NCBI GenBank assembly: GCA_964550025.1
Contig: CAZJYI010000012.1
Coordinates: 53,527 to 117,526 of the forward strand
DNA length: 64,000 nt
DNA from: CAZJYI01 sp964550025
GTDB lineage: Bacteria > Verrucomicrobiota > Kiritimatiellia > UBA8416 > CAYOBW01
Direction: 5' to 3'
Both the position numbers and the translations under genes were made by a program. Shown here in pieces: positions 15,288-25,000 of the stretch (its first letter is position 1; the number at the start of each line of letters is the position of its first letter). The notes under the pieces were generated by a model, which saw only the letters and a program-made list of their open reading frames with translations, was not told the DNA's origin and searched no databases.

Positions 15288-18185
15288 ATGACGCAGTGCC
15301 GGAACCTGTTTGCCGGGCGTGTTGTCGCTACGGCTTTCTTCGTCGTGTTCGCTGCCCTTGTCTCCGTTTTCGCGTCAGAGAAGAAGGCTCCTCGTCCGGT
15401 GGTCCGCGCCGACCAGCCATTTGCCGTCGAGTTCCCGGCGACGCAGGCGCGCTATGTGCGGCTGGTCGTCCACCGCAGTTCGCGCGGTCAGCCGTGCATC
15501 GACGAACTGGAGGTCTACGCCGTCGGCAGCACGACCAACCTGGCTCTGGCCGCCTGTGGGGCAAAGGCAACTGCGTCATCATGTCTGTCCGGCTACGCAA
15601 TTCACCAGGTCGCCCACCTGAACGACGGCCGGTACGGCAACGACCACAGTTGGATCTCGGCCGGGGCTTCGGAGGAGTGGGCGCAGATCAAACTGGCCGC
15701 GCCGAGCACGGTGTCGAAAGTGGTCGTTTCCCGTGATCGCAAGGGGCGCTACTCCGACCGTGTGCCAATTCTGTTCAGCGTCATGTTGTCCACGGACGGT
15801 GAGGACTGGAAGACCGTCAGAAAGGTGAACGCCGTGCCGGGCGGAACACCCAAACGCCGCCAGCGGGGTTATGCCGGTCCTTTCAAGCTGGGGGGCGACC
15901 CCTCGTGGGATGAACTCCTCACCTATGCGTTCGCATGCGAGCGGCATACGTGGAAGGAGCTCCCGGCGAACGACCACCTTTCACCGTTGAAGGCCGACCG
16001 TCCCGCCATGCCGGGCTGCGAGCCGTACTGGGGACGCCTTGCTCGAATGGACGCCTTGGAGCGCACACTGGCGCAGTACGAAGACATGATAGGGCGGCTT
16101 GGCAGCAAGGGCGTGGCTGTGACGGAGGACCGCGCGCGCCTGGTCGAACTGCGGCGCCGGAAAGACGAGGCGAAAGCCGGCGACGGCGATGCCCTCTACC
16201 ATGACGCGCGGAGGGCCAAGCGCGTGCTCATGTTCCGGGACCCCGATCTGTCGGACCTCGAACGCATCCTCTTCGTCAAGCGCCATCCCTACCACGCCTC
16301 CCACAACTACAGCGACGTGCTCGACTCCCGGTTTCGCCCCGGTGGCGGCGTGTGCGTGCTGGAAATCCCGCGGCGCGACGGGCAGCTTCGACCGCGAGGT
16401 GCGACACTGACGACGCTGTTCGACGCTTCGGACGGGATCGCCCGCGATGCCGTTGCCGGCTTCGACGCACGGCGCGTCTTCTTCGCCTATCGGCCCGACA
16501 AGAACACGGATGGCGGGTGGAAGCCATACTGGCACGTGACGACGGTGAACGTTGACGGGACGGAGCCGCGGCAGTTGACCGACGGCCCTTACCACGACTA
16601 CTACCCGTGTCCGCTGCCCGACGGCGGCATGGCGTTCATCTCCACCCGCTGCAAGGCGCGCTTTCTCTGCTGGCGGCCGCAAGCCTTCGTCCTGTTTCGC
16701 ATGGAGGCGGACGGTTCGAATATCCGCCCGTTGTCCTTTGCCAATCTCAGCGAGTGGTCGCCACGCATGATGCGGGACGGGCGCATCCTCTGGACCCGCT
16801 CCGAGTACGTCGATAAAGGCGCCGATTTCGGCCACACGCTGTGGGCCATGCGGCCCGACGGGACGCACCCGGAACTGGTTTTCGGCAACAACACGCCCAA
16901 CTGCTACATCAGCGCCTGCGAGGTCCCCGGCACGCGCGAAATCCTCTGTACGCTCTTTTCGCACGGCGGTGACCACAACGGCCCGATCGGCTTGATCGAT
17001 ACGGCGAAAGGCCCTTTCGACACGGTCGCGATTACCAGCATCACTCCGGACATCAAGCCGCACTACAACATGAGTTGGCCGCGCTACGAGTGCTTCCGCG
17101 ACCCGACACCCGTATCCCGCGACTGCTTTCTCGTCAGCCACGCCCCGGCGGACCGTTTCGGACTCTATGTCATCGACCGCTACGGCAATCGCGAGTTGCT
17201 CTACATGGACCCCGAGATCGGCAGCATGTCCCCGACGCCGCTGCGCCGGACCAAGCGGCCGCCGGTCCTGGGTGGACCGGTCACGAAGCCGGACATCGAG
17301 AACGGCGCGCAACTCACGGTCCTTGACGTCAACGAGGGGCTTGCGCCGCACGTGCCGCGGGGAAAGGTGAAGTACCTGCGCGTGTGCCAGGAAGTCCGCG
17401 CGGAGTTGATCCCGCTTCAAGACGGCCAGTACCAGGACGACCACCAGCCTTTCCAGGACTGGTACGCGACGCCGATCCACAAGGTGAGCGGACCGCACGG
17501 ATGGCCGAGCTACGTGGCCAAGGCCTCGCTCGGGATTGTCCCGGTGGCCGCCGATGGCTCGGCCACTTTCCGCGTGCCGGCCGGCAAGGTGCTCTACCTC
17601 CAGGCGCTCGACGAAGACCTGAACGAGCTGCAGCGCATGCGCAGCGTGATGCAGCTTCAGCCCGGCGAGCAGCGCAGTTGCATCGGCTGCCATGAGAACC
17701 GGCAGAGCGCGCCGCCCGGGCGGCCGACTGTCGCCGCCCGAACGGCCGCCGTAGCGCTGCAAGCGCCGCCGTGGGGTGCCGTGCCTTTCTCGTACGAGCG
17801 CGTTGTGCAACCCGTGTGGGATGCGCATTGTGCCAGGTGCCACAACGCAACGCACAAGCGGAAGATGAACCTGACGGGAACTCTCGACCGGGAGAAGATC
17901 CCCGCGTCCTACCGCACTCTGATCGAGGGGGGCTGGGTGCACTACTTCAACTGGCGCTACAGTCTCCGTCACTCCAAGGCCGATCCGCTGACTTTCGGCA
18001 CGGTGAAGAGCAAGCTGTGGCATGTGCTCGACGCCGGGCACAACAAGGTGCGGTTGAGCGAAGACGAGAAGCGCGCCGTCAAGTGTTGGATCGACCTTAA
18101 TTGCCCGCTCTGGCCCGATTACCAGTTTCGGCCGAAGCGCACCGCGACCACGCTGGCGGATGCGGGTGCCCGGGGCATCCCGTGA
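15288..18185 (+). CDS. HzsA-like diheme beta-propeller protein 1, with discoidin domain
   Basis: A 965-residue exported protein. Signal peptide (about 1-30), an F5/8-type C (discoidin) domain (about 45-190, ARYVRLVVHRSSRG ... DELEVYAVG), then the shared core: LFVKRHPYHASHNYSD near 325, a TolB-like propeller (DGTEPRQLTDGPYHDYY, FRMEADGSNIRPLS, DGRILWTRSEYVDKG, WAMRPDGTHPELVFG), heme site CIGCH at 798-802, and heme site CARCH at 848-852. A conserved His near 918 (AGHNKVRL) precedes WIDLNCP. This follows the domain order of hydrazine synthase alpha (propeller, middle heme domain, C-terminal heme domain). No hzsB or hzsC is nearby, so hydrazine synthesis is not suggested. GGGAGG lies 11 bases before the ATG, a long spacing. 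Confidence 0.85.
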   Translation: MTQCRNLFAGRVVATAFFVVFAALVSVFASEKKAPRPVVRADQPFAVEFPATQARYVRLVVHRSSRGQPCIDELEVYAVGSTTNLALAACGAKATASSCLSGYAIHQVAHLNDGRYGNDHSWISAGASEEWAQIKLAAPSTVSKVVVSRDRKGRYSDRVPILFSVMLSTDGEDWKTVRKVNAVPGGTPKRRQRGYAGPFKLGGDPSWDELLTYAFACERHTWKELPANDHLSPLKADRPAMPGCEPYWGRLARMDALERTLAQYEDMIGRLGSKGVAVTEDRARLVELRRRKDEAKAGDGDALYHDARRAKRVLMFRDPDLSDLERILFVKRHPYHASHNYSDVLDSRFRPGGGVCVLEIPRRDGQLRPRGATLTTLFDASDGIARDAVAGFDARRVFFAYRPDKNTDGGWKPYWHVTTVNVDGTEPRQLTDGPYHDYYPCPLPDGGMAFISTRCKARFLCWRPQAFVLFRMEADGSNIRPLSFANLSEWSPRMMRDGRILWTRSEYVDKGADFGHTLWAMRPDGTHPELVFGNNTPNCYISACEVPGTREILCTLFSHGGDHNGPIGLIDTAKGPFDTVAITSITPDIKPHYNMSWPRYECFRDPTPVSRDCFLVSHAPADRFGLYVIDRYGNRELLYMDPEIGSMSPTPLRRTKRPPVLGGPVTKPDIENGAQLTVLDVNEGLAPHVPRGKVKYLRVCQEVRAELIPLQDGQYQDDHQPFQDWYATPIHKVSGPHGWPSYVAKASLGIVPVAADGSATFRVPAGKVLYLQALDEDLNELQRMRSVMQLQPGEQRSCIGCHENRQSAPPGRPTVAARTAAVALQAPPWGAVPFSYERVVQPVWDAHCARCHNATHKRKMNLTGTLDREKIPASYRTLIEGGWVHYFNWRYSLRHSKADPLTFGTVKSKLWHVLDAGHNKVRLSEDEKRAVKCWIDLNCPLWPDYQFRPKRTATTLADAGARGIP

Positions 18186-18386
18186 GAGGGGTGGGGCGCC
18201 GAGGCCGCCTTCTCCGCCCGTGGCGGATACGTCGCGGCATGCCGTCGCCCCCTCCCTAGATCGCGTATGCGTGTCGAGGACGGCGGCTGGAGCGTCGCGG
18301 AGTCTCCGCATGCAGGGATAGACACGGCGCCTGATCTTGGATACGCTGTCTTACCCTTGAACAGGGCTATGCCATGGAGGTTCTCT

Positions 18387-21300
18387 ATGATGACGAAGTG
18401 GATGTGCTCCATATCAGTCCTGGCGTCGATCCTTGTCGCTTGCCCCGTCCTGGCTGAGCCGGCTCCGATTGCCGCCTGGTCGTTCGACGGGGCCTCGGCC
18501 GCCGGCACCCGCTTTGCGGAGACCGGGGGACGCGAGGCATTGGCGATCACCGCGTCGCGTCCCGTCGCGCGCGGTGCCGGAGTCCACGGCAGCGGACTTG
18601 CACTCGAAGGTTCGCATGCGCTGCGCGTCAATATCGGCCCCGCCCTGCGCGGCCTCACAAACCTCAGTATCACGGCCTGGGTCAAACCTGCGTCGTTCGT
18701 CCGTTACAACGAGATCTTCCGGCAGGAATGCCCGGAGCGCATCCTGTTTTCGTTCCAGGAACATGGGAAGATCCTCTCGTTTGGACTGAACGTTGGCGGC
18801 TACACGGAGTGCGACGCTCCAGTGACGCCCGCCGTTCTTCGAGACGGGAACTGGCACTTCGCCGCTGTTGTGTTCGACGGACGCGAGATGCGCGTCTACC
18901 TCGACGGCCAGCCGGTCGGCAGAAAACCGCGCTCCGGCACACCCGCGATTCGCGTCGATGTTCCCGCCTTTGTCGGCTCCTCCGCGGGGCGCAGCGAGTT
19001 CTTCGCGGGCGGCCTGGACGAGCTCCGGGTTTACGGTGAAGCCCTTTCCGATGCCTTCCTTGCCGGGCAGCACGCGGACGGTCTGGCCGAGCAAGCGGGG
19101 CGCCTGGCAGCCGTGAAGCACCAGGTCGGAACCGTCTACGTGGCGAGGGATACGTTTGCCGCCACGCTGGCGGCGTCGCGGGAGAAGTGGGGCGAACGTT
19201 CCGGAGCTGCGCAACCCGAGCTCGGCCAGTATTTCGACGCCCGGATCCGGGCGGCGTTTCCCGACGACTGTGCGCTGTTCACAGAGCATACGGGGTGTTC
19301 TCCGTTCGAGGTGGTTGCCGGAGCTGTGGGCAGTGTGGCCACGACGTGTGTCGAGCGCGTGGTTGGGCTGGTGACGGAGTACCGTCCCCTCACTCCCGGG
19401 CAGTGGGAAAACCTGTCGCCGGCCGCCGCCGAGCACTGGCGCGAGGTCGACGCGCTTGTTGCGCAGGCGCGGTCCGGCCTGGCCGGCGTTACGTCGGATA
19501 GCTGCGACATGTCGTGGGTCGAACCCCTCTTTGAACTGGGGGAGAAAGTGCAGGAACGCCCCAAAGTGCAGGAAGCCGTCGCGCCCTACGTCCGGCCCGT
19601 GACGCCTCCGGTGCGAGCACGCTCGACCGCGGAGGCACGCGATTTGCTGGAGAAGGACTGGTTGCACCAAGCCGGCGGAACGCCGTCGGCCGATCGCGTA
19701 CGCGACGAGATTCGCTGGACGCGTGAGCTGGCGCAACGCATCACGGTCGCGCACGGGGAAGCAGCCGACTTCTCGGGCCAGCTCGCCGCGCTCGACAAGT
19801 GCGCCGACCGCCTGCCGAAGGCAGCGTCCGCGGCTGACGTTCGTGCGCTGTACTTCGAGGTCCGCACCCTCAAGCGCGACGTCATGCTCGGCAATCCCGT
19901 CGTCGACTTCTCGGACGTGCTCTTCGTGGACATGCCGTTTCCGCAGGGCAGGGAGTGGCGGCACGAGACGCGTCATCGCCTGGGGTACATGGCCGTTCCC
20001 GGAGCGCGGTTGATGGTGCTCGAGGGGCTGTCGCCGGATGGGAACCTGCGCAAGCTCATGCCGCGGGAGCCGCTGCACGGGTCGTTCTGGCGACCGGGTC
20101 TCTCCTACGATGCAAAGAAGACCGTCTTCTGCTTCAAGCCGCACAACGAGAAGTCGTTTCACCTGTACGAGATCGGTATCGACGGCAAGGGATTGCGACA
20201 GTTGACCCGCGGGCCTTACGACGACTTGGACCCAATCTACCTCCCGGACGGTGACCACATTCTCTTCAGCACCACGCGCGGCCATACGTACGTGCGTTGC
20301 ATGCCGCCGACCAGCGCGTACGTCCTGGCGCGTTGCGACCGCGACGGAAAGAACGTCTATATCGTGTCGCGCAACAACGAGCCTGACTACCTGCCCTCGG
20401 TGATGAACGACGGAAGGGTGGTCTATACGCGCTGGGAGTACACCGACAAGCCGCTGTGGCGTGCACAGGGGCTGTGGACTATGAATCCCGACGGCACGCA
20501 GGTCAACACGCTGTGGGGTAACCAGAGCGTTTGGCCGGATCTCTTGAAGGATGCACGCAGCGTGCCCGGCAGCCATCGCATCATGTTCACCGGCAGTGCG
20601 CATCACAACTGGTTCGCGGGGTCCGTCGGCTTGCTCGACCCGGCGATCGGGGCCAACTTCCCGGAAGGGCTGACCAAGGTGACGGCCGACACCGGTTGGC
20701 CGGAGTCGGGCAACGGTCCCGTGGATCCGGTGGAGTCGCCGCGATACCATTCGAGCGGCCGCTACTCAGCCTACTACTCGCCCTATCCGCTTGGTGAACA
20801 GGATTTCCTTGTCTCAGCCGAGCGCAACGGCAAGTTCGTTCTCTACCTGATGGATGTAGACGGCAACCGGGAATTGATCCACGAAGGCGACCACAACATC
20901 CTCCACGCGTTGCCGGTTCGCCCGCGTCCGCTTCCCCCACTGATTCCCGATAGCGTGGCCTGGCCGGAGCGCGGTTCCGCGTCGCCGCCGCGGGAAGGCG
21001 TCCTTTTCAGTCGCAACGTCTACGAAGGGGCGCCTCCCGAGCTGCAGGGGCGGGCGCGCTACCTGCGGGTCATGGCAATCCAACCCAAGACGTATACCTA
21101 CTGGCACAAACGGCCCTACCTCTCGACGGGGCCGGTCGTTTCCGTCGTGCAGTCCGACGGCGTGAAGGAGGTCCTGGGAACCGTTCCCGTGCAGGCGGAT
21201 GGCTCCGTGGTGTTCCGAGTGCCGCCGGGCAAGGCGTTGCACTTCCAGTTGCTGGACGGCGAGCACCGCGCCCTGCAGACCATGCGCAGTTTCACCGGGG

Positions 21301-21953
21301 CCATGCCGGGTGAGGTGCGCGGCTGCCTCGGTTGCCACGAGCGGCATACCCGAACCTCGCATGCGAGTATGGCGGGCGGTGGTCGCCTCGGTGTGCCGGA
21401 TACCATCGAGCCGCCGACGTGGCCCGACACGACCATCAGCTACACGCGATACGTTCGCCCCGTTCTTGACCGCTATTGCGCCAGGTGCCACGAGGGCGAC
21501 GGCAAAGGACGCAAGACGCTGGATCTCACGCATCGCCCCGGACGGCTGGGATTCGACGAAGTGTACTGGATCTTCACCGGTCGCCCGAGCTGGGGCAAGC
21601 CGTACAAGAAGCCCGAGAAGCCCCCTCCCGGATGGGGCATTGCCGGCATGCTGATGGTGGAAGGCTACGGCCAGCGTGATCCCGAAGGGTATCGCACGCC
21701 GCCGCCGATGACGGCGCTGTCCTACCGCAGCCGGCTGGTGCAGATTGCCGGCAGCGGCAAACACCACGACGTGAAGGTCGATCCCGTCAGTCTGCGCCGG
21801 CTGAAAGTGTGGGTCGACGCCATGTGCCCCTACCGCGGTGAAGACGAAATCCGCGAAATGCCCGACCCGGAGTTCCAGGGCGTGGACTGGCTGGCCGTGC
21901 GACCAAGGATCAAGACCGCGCCGACGATCGTGCGGCCGGGACCGGTGGATTGA
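18387..21953 (+). CDS. HzsA-like diheme beta-propeller protein 2, with N-terminal LamG domain
   Basis: A 1188-residue exported protein. Signal peptide (about 1-24, ending VLAEP), LamG/concanavalin domain (about 30-220, IAAWSFDGASAAG ... GGLDELRVYGEAL), a helical region with a short repeat (KVQERPKVQEA), then the core: DVLFVDMPFPQGREW near 510, propeller blades (LRQLTRGPYDDLDPIYLPDG, CDRDGKNVYIVS, DGRVVYTRWEYTDKP, TMNPDGTQVNTLWG), CLGCH at 980-984 and CARCH at 1031-1035. The conserved HxxV (GKHHDVKV) precedes WVDAMCP. The ATG is fixed by GGAGG six bases upstream. It is a paralogue of its three neighbours, with 201 bases separating it from protein 1. Confidence 0.86.
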   Translation: MMTKWMCSISVLASILVACPVLAEPAPIAAWSFDGASAAGTRFAETGGREALAITASRPVARGAGVHGSGLALEGSHALRVNIGPALRGLTNLSITAWVKPASFVRYNEIFRQECPERILFSFQEHGKILSFGLNVGGYTECDAPVTPAVLRDGNWHFAAVVFDGREMRVYLDGQPVGRKPRSGTPAIRVDVPAFVGSSAGRSEFFAGGLDELRVYGEALSDAFLAGQHADGLAEQAGRLAAVKHQVGTVYVARDTFAATLAASREKWGERSGAAQPELGQYFDARIRAAFPDDCALFTEHTGCSPFEVVAGAVGSVATTCVERVVGLVTEYRPLTPGQWENLSPAAAEHWREVDALVAQARSGLAGVTSDSCDMSWVEPLFELGEKVQERPKVQEAVAPYVRPVTPPVRARSTAEARDLLEKDWLHQAGGTPSADRVRDEIRWTRELAQRITVAHGEAADFSGQLAALDKCADRLPKAASAADVRALYFEVRTLKRDVMLGNPVVDFSDVLFVDMPFPQGREWRHETRHRLGYMAVPGARLMVLEGLSPDGNLRKLMPREPLHGSFWRPGLSYDAKKTVFCFKPHNEKSFHLYEIGIDGKGLRQLTRGPYDDLDPIYLPDGDHILFSTTRGHTYVRCMPPTSAYVLARCDRDGKNVYIVSRNNEPDYLPSVMNDGRVVYTRWEYTDKPLWRAQGLWTMNPDGTQVNTLWGNQSVWPDLLKDARSVPGSHRIMFTGSAHHNWFAGSVGLLDPAIGANFPEGLTKVTADTGWPESGNGPVDPVESPRYHSSGRYSAYYSPYPLGEQDFLVSAERNGKFVLYLMDVDGNRELIHEGDHNILHALPVRPRPLPPLIPDSVAWPERGSASPPREGVLFSRNVYEGAPPELQGRARYLRVMAIQPKTYTYWHKRPYLSTGPVVSVVQSDGVKEVLGTVPVQADGSVVFRVPPGKALHFQLLDGEHRALQTMRSFTGAMPGEVRGCLGCHERHTRTSHASMAGGGRLGVPDTIEPPTWPDTTISYTRYVRPVLDRYCARCHEGDGKGRKTLDLTHRPGRLGFDEVYWIFTGRPSWGKPYKKPEKPPPGWGIAGMLMVEGYGQRDPEGYRTPPPMTALSYRSRLVQIAGSGKHHDVKVDPVSLRRLKVWVDAMCPYRGEDEIREMPDPEFQGVDWLAVRPRIKTAPTIVRPGPVD

Positions 21954-21994
21954 GCCGCAGATGTACAACGGATCCAGATGGCATGCGGTGCCTG

Positions 21995-22059
21995 ATGTAG
22001 CCACGAGCGTGAGCGAGTGGACACGGCCCCCGCCCACTCGCTCACGCTCGTGGCTACAT
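21995..22059. repeat. Family B inverted repeat, 26-bp perfect arms
   Basis: The arm ATGTAGCCACGAGCGTGAGC (21995-22014, continuing to 22020) is exactly complementary to 22034-22059, with a 13-base loop. It begins 42 bases after the stop of HzsA-like protein 2 and ends 21 bases before the start of protein 3. As RNA it would be a very strong hairpin that could attenuate transcription or protect the upstream mRNA. There is no U-run, so it is not a classical terminator. Confidence 0.8.
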
Positions 22060-22080
22060 TCGTGGCAAGTTGGCGCGGTG

Positions 22081-25000
22081 ATGTGGTGCGGTTGGTTGTG
22101 TCTGACCGGTCAGACAACCGGGGAGGCCTGCGCACCGCCGCTGCCGCCGATAGCCCTGTACACGAAGCGGGACACGTTGCAGCAGACTATGCTGGACACG
22201 CGGACCGCGCTTGCGCGCTGGCGGCAGGAGCAGGCAGTGGCCCGTCCCGCGGTGAACTGGGGAGCCTGGTACGCCACTGGGATAGCCGGGAAGGACGCGC
22301 CGCCGCCTGACGTCGACGCGAAGGGAGCGGATGGCAAGCCGGTCTGGGCACCGCGCCCGGCGTGGAAACCGGGCAAGGTGATTCCACTCGCATCCGGCGG
22401 GCCGTCGCCTGCGACGACCCACATCGTCAACACAGTGACGGCAACCAAGCCCGTGACGCTGACGGTTGGCCTTGGCGGGGGCGACCGGCTCGAAGCGTGG
22501 TTGGCCGGCAAACCGGTGGCCGACGTCGTTACCTGCATGAACAGTCAACGTTACGGTTGCGGGGTCGCCAGCGACCGGATTTTCGCGGACCAGTGCATGA
22601 TCGACCTCGCGCTGCCCGCCGGGACCAGTCGGCTGCGGCTTCGCCTCTCTCAGCGACAGGTCAATGGCCGGGCCCCGTTCCGTTTCCGGTTCTCGCCGTC
22701 GCCCAATCCGGTTCCACATCTGTGGCAGCGCATTCGACGCGATTTCCCGCCTCGGGAGAATCCGTTGCTCGAGCTGGTGCCGTACACGTGGTTTGAGAAC
22801 AACGGTTGGTTGTCCGGGGCGGGCATGCGTCTCGAGCGCGAGTTTCTGGCAAGTGCCCCCGTGGCCCTCAAGTCCGACGGATTCGAGTTCCTGGATCTCT
22901 GCTTCGCCGTGGCGGAGCAGTCATGGGCGCTCCGGGAACTCAACCGCCTCGCCCGTGCTGTCGGCGAACTGCATAAGTCCCATACGTCCTATAGGTCCCA
23001 CGCGTTCCCGGAGAAGATCGAAGCCCTGCGCCAGGCCGCCATGCGCGGTGAGCCAGACCGCGCTGCCATCCACGAGCTCCGACGCAGAGCCCTGCTGCAT
23101 GAGAACCCGCTGCTCAAGGACAAGAAGCTGCTCTTTGTCCGCCGACACACCTACGACTCGCGCCACTACTACGACGACTACTATGCCGGTCTGCACACCT
23201 GGGGCGGCAACCTGACCGAGCTCGATCTTGCGACGGGCAAGACGCGTGATATCGTCCCGGAACTCTCGGGCGGCATCTTTGACCGTTACGACATTTCGCA
23301 CGGCGGGCAGCGGGTCGTTTTCGGGTACCGCGCGCCCTGTCCCGAAGGGTTCCGCATCTGGGAATGCAACGCGGACGGGACGGGGCTGCGACAACTCACG
23401 TTCCCGCCGGATGATGAGGCGGAACGCATCAGGCGGCACAGCGGGTACACCATGGGGGTGCTCAAGGAGAAACCGCATCTCTACGGCCATTGGACCGACG
23501 ACATGCACCCGTGCTATCTGCCCGACGGGCGGGTCGTGTTCGTGTCCAGTCGCTCCGAGCGCACGGTGTTGTGTGGCGGGCACGCGCTGACCTGCACGAC
23601 GCTCTACCGCATGGATGCCGACGGCGGGAACCTGCACCAGCTTTCGCAAGGCGCATTGACCGAGTCGACACCCACCATGCTAGACGACGGCCGTATCCTC
23701 TACACGCGATGGGAGTATGTCTACAAGGGCATCGCCGCCGTGCAGTCGCTGTGGGCGATGCGGCCCGACGGCACAGGTTCGGAGGAGATCTACGGGCACA
23801 ACATCGACAACCCCGGCGTGTTCTTTGCCGGTCGGCAGATTCCCGGCATGCCGGACCGCGTCGTTGCCACCGGTTGCGGTCATGAGCCTCTCGCCGTCGG
23901 CTCCATTCACCTCGTCGACCGCACGATCGACCGGCGCACAAAAGCAGCCATGACCAACCTTACCCCGTGGGTGGAGACGCGTGGGCTGCGCGGCTTCTAC
24001 CAGTACCGCAACGGGAAGTGGAACACGCATGACATCTCCGGCCCGTTCTACTGTGACCCTTATCCGCTTGCCGACCCGGTCACACACGCGGGCGCGGGGA
24101 TTTTCTTCCTGGCGTCACACAATCCGGCGTCCCGCTACAACGACCCCGGGGCATACGGGATCTGGCTCGTCGACAGGTTCGGCAACCACGTACGCATTCA
24201 TGACGACCCCGACATGTCCTGCTTCCAGCCCATGGTCCTCTCGCCGCGGCAGGTGGAGCCGCGGCTGCCGCGCGCCGTCGCCGACGACGAATCGGCGGAC
24301 GGGGAGGCAACGGTGCTCCTGGTGGACCTCTACCGCAACCTGCCCGGCGTGGAGCCCGGCGCGGTCAAATACCTGCGTATTATGGAGCAGATCCCGCGTT
24401 CGTGGGTGGCTACACAGATCAGGCCCGGCGACGCCGTTCCGGGGCAACAGCCGGCCATTTCGCTGCATACGCACATCTGGGTTGCCGTGCTGCTGGGAGT
24501 CGTGCCCGTGGAGGCGGACGGTTCGGCGCACTTCAAGGTTCCTGCTCGGCGCAACGTCTTCTTCAACGCGCTGGATGAGAACTACATGGAAGTGCAGAAG
24601 ATGCGGACGTTTGTGAACTTCCAGCCGGGCGAGAGCCGGTCCTGCCTGGGTTGCCATGATCCGCGGCAGGGAGCGCCAGTGCCCCCGCACCCCGTAGCGA
24701 TGCGCAAGCCGCCGGTGGCCATCGCGCCGCAGCCCGGTGACGGCGGTCCCCGGCCGATCCACTACCCGACGGATGTTCAACCGATCTTCGACCGCCATTG
24801 TGTGCGCTGCCACGGGGGAGACAAGCCCAAAGGCAAACTCGACCTGACCGGGACCTTTACGGAGCATTTCAGCCATTCCTACGAGAATCTGCTGAGAAAA
24901 GGGCTCGTCAGTTTCATTCAGGAATGGACCAGCCCCGTGCCCGCCAAGAGGGGGCCGGCGTATGTCTCGAACGGCTGCATGATGCATTCGGAAGCTGCCC

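Noticed and set aside
15981..20750. Long open minus-strand frames opposite HzsA-like genes 1 and 2
   Set aside because: GC-rich coding strands leave the opposite frames open. The products lack any recognisable domain, while the plus-strand frames carry signal peptides, conserved motifs and heme sites.
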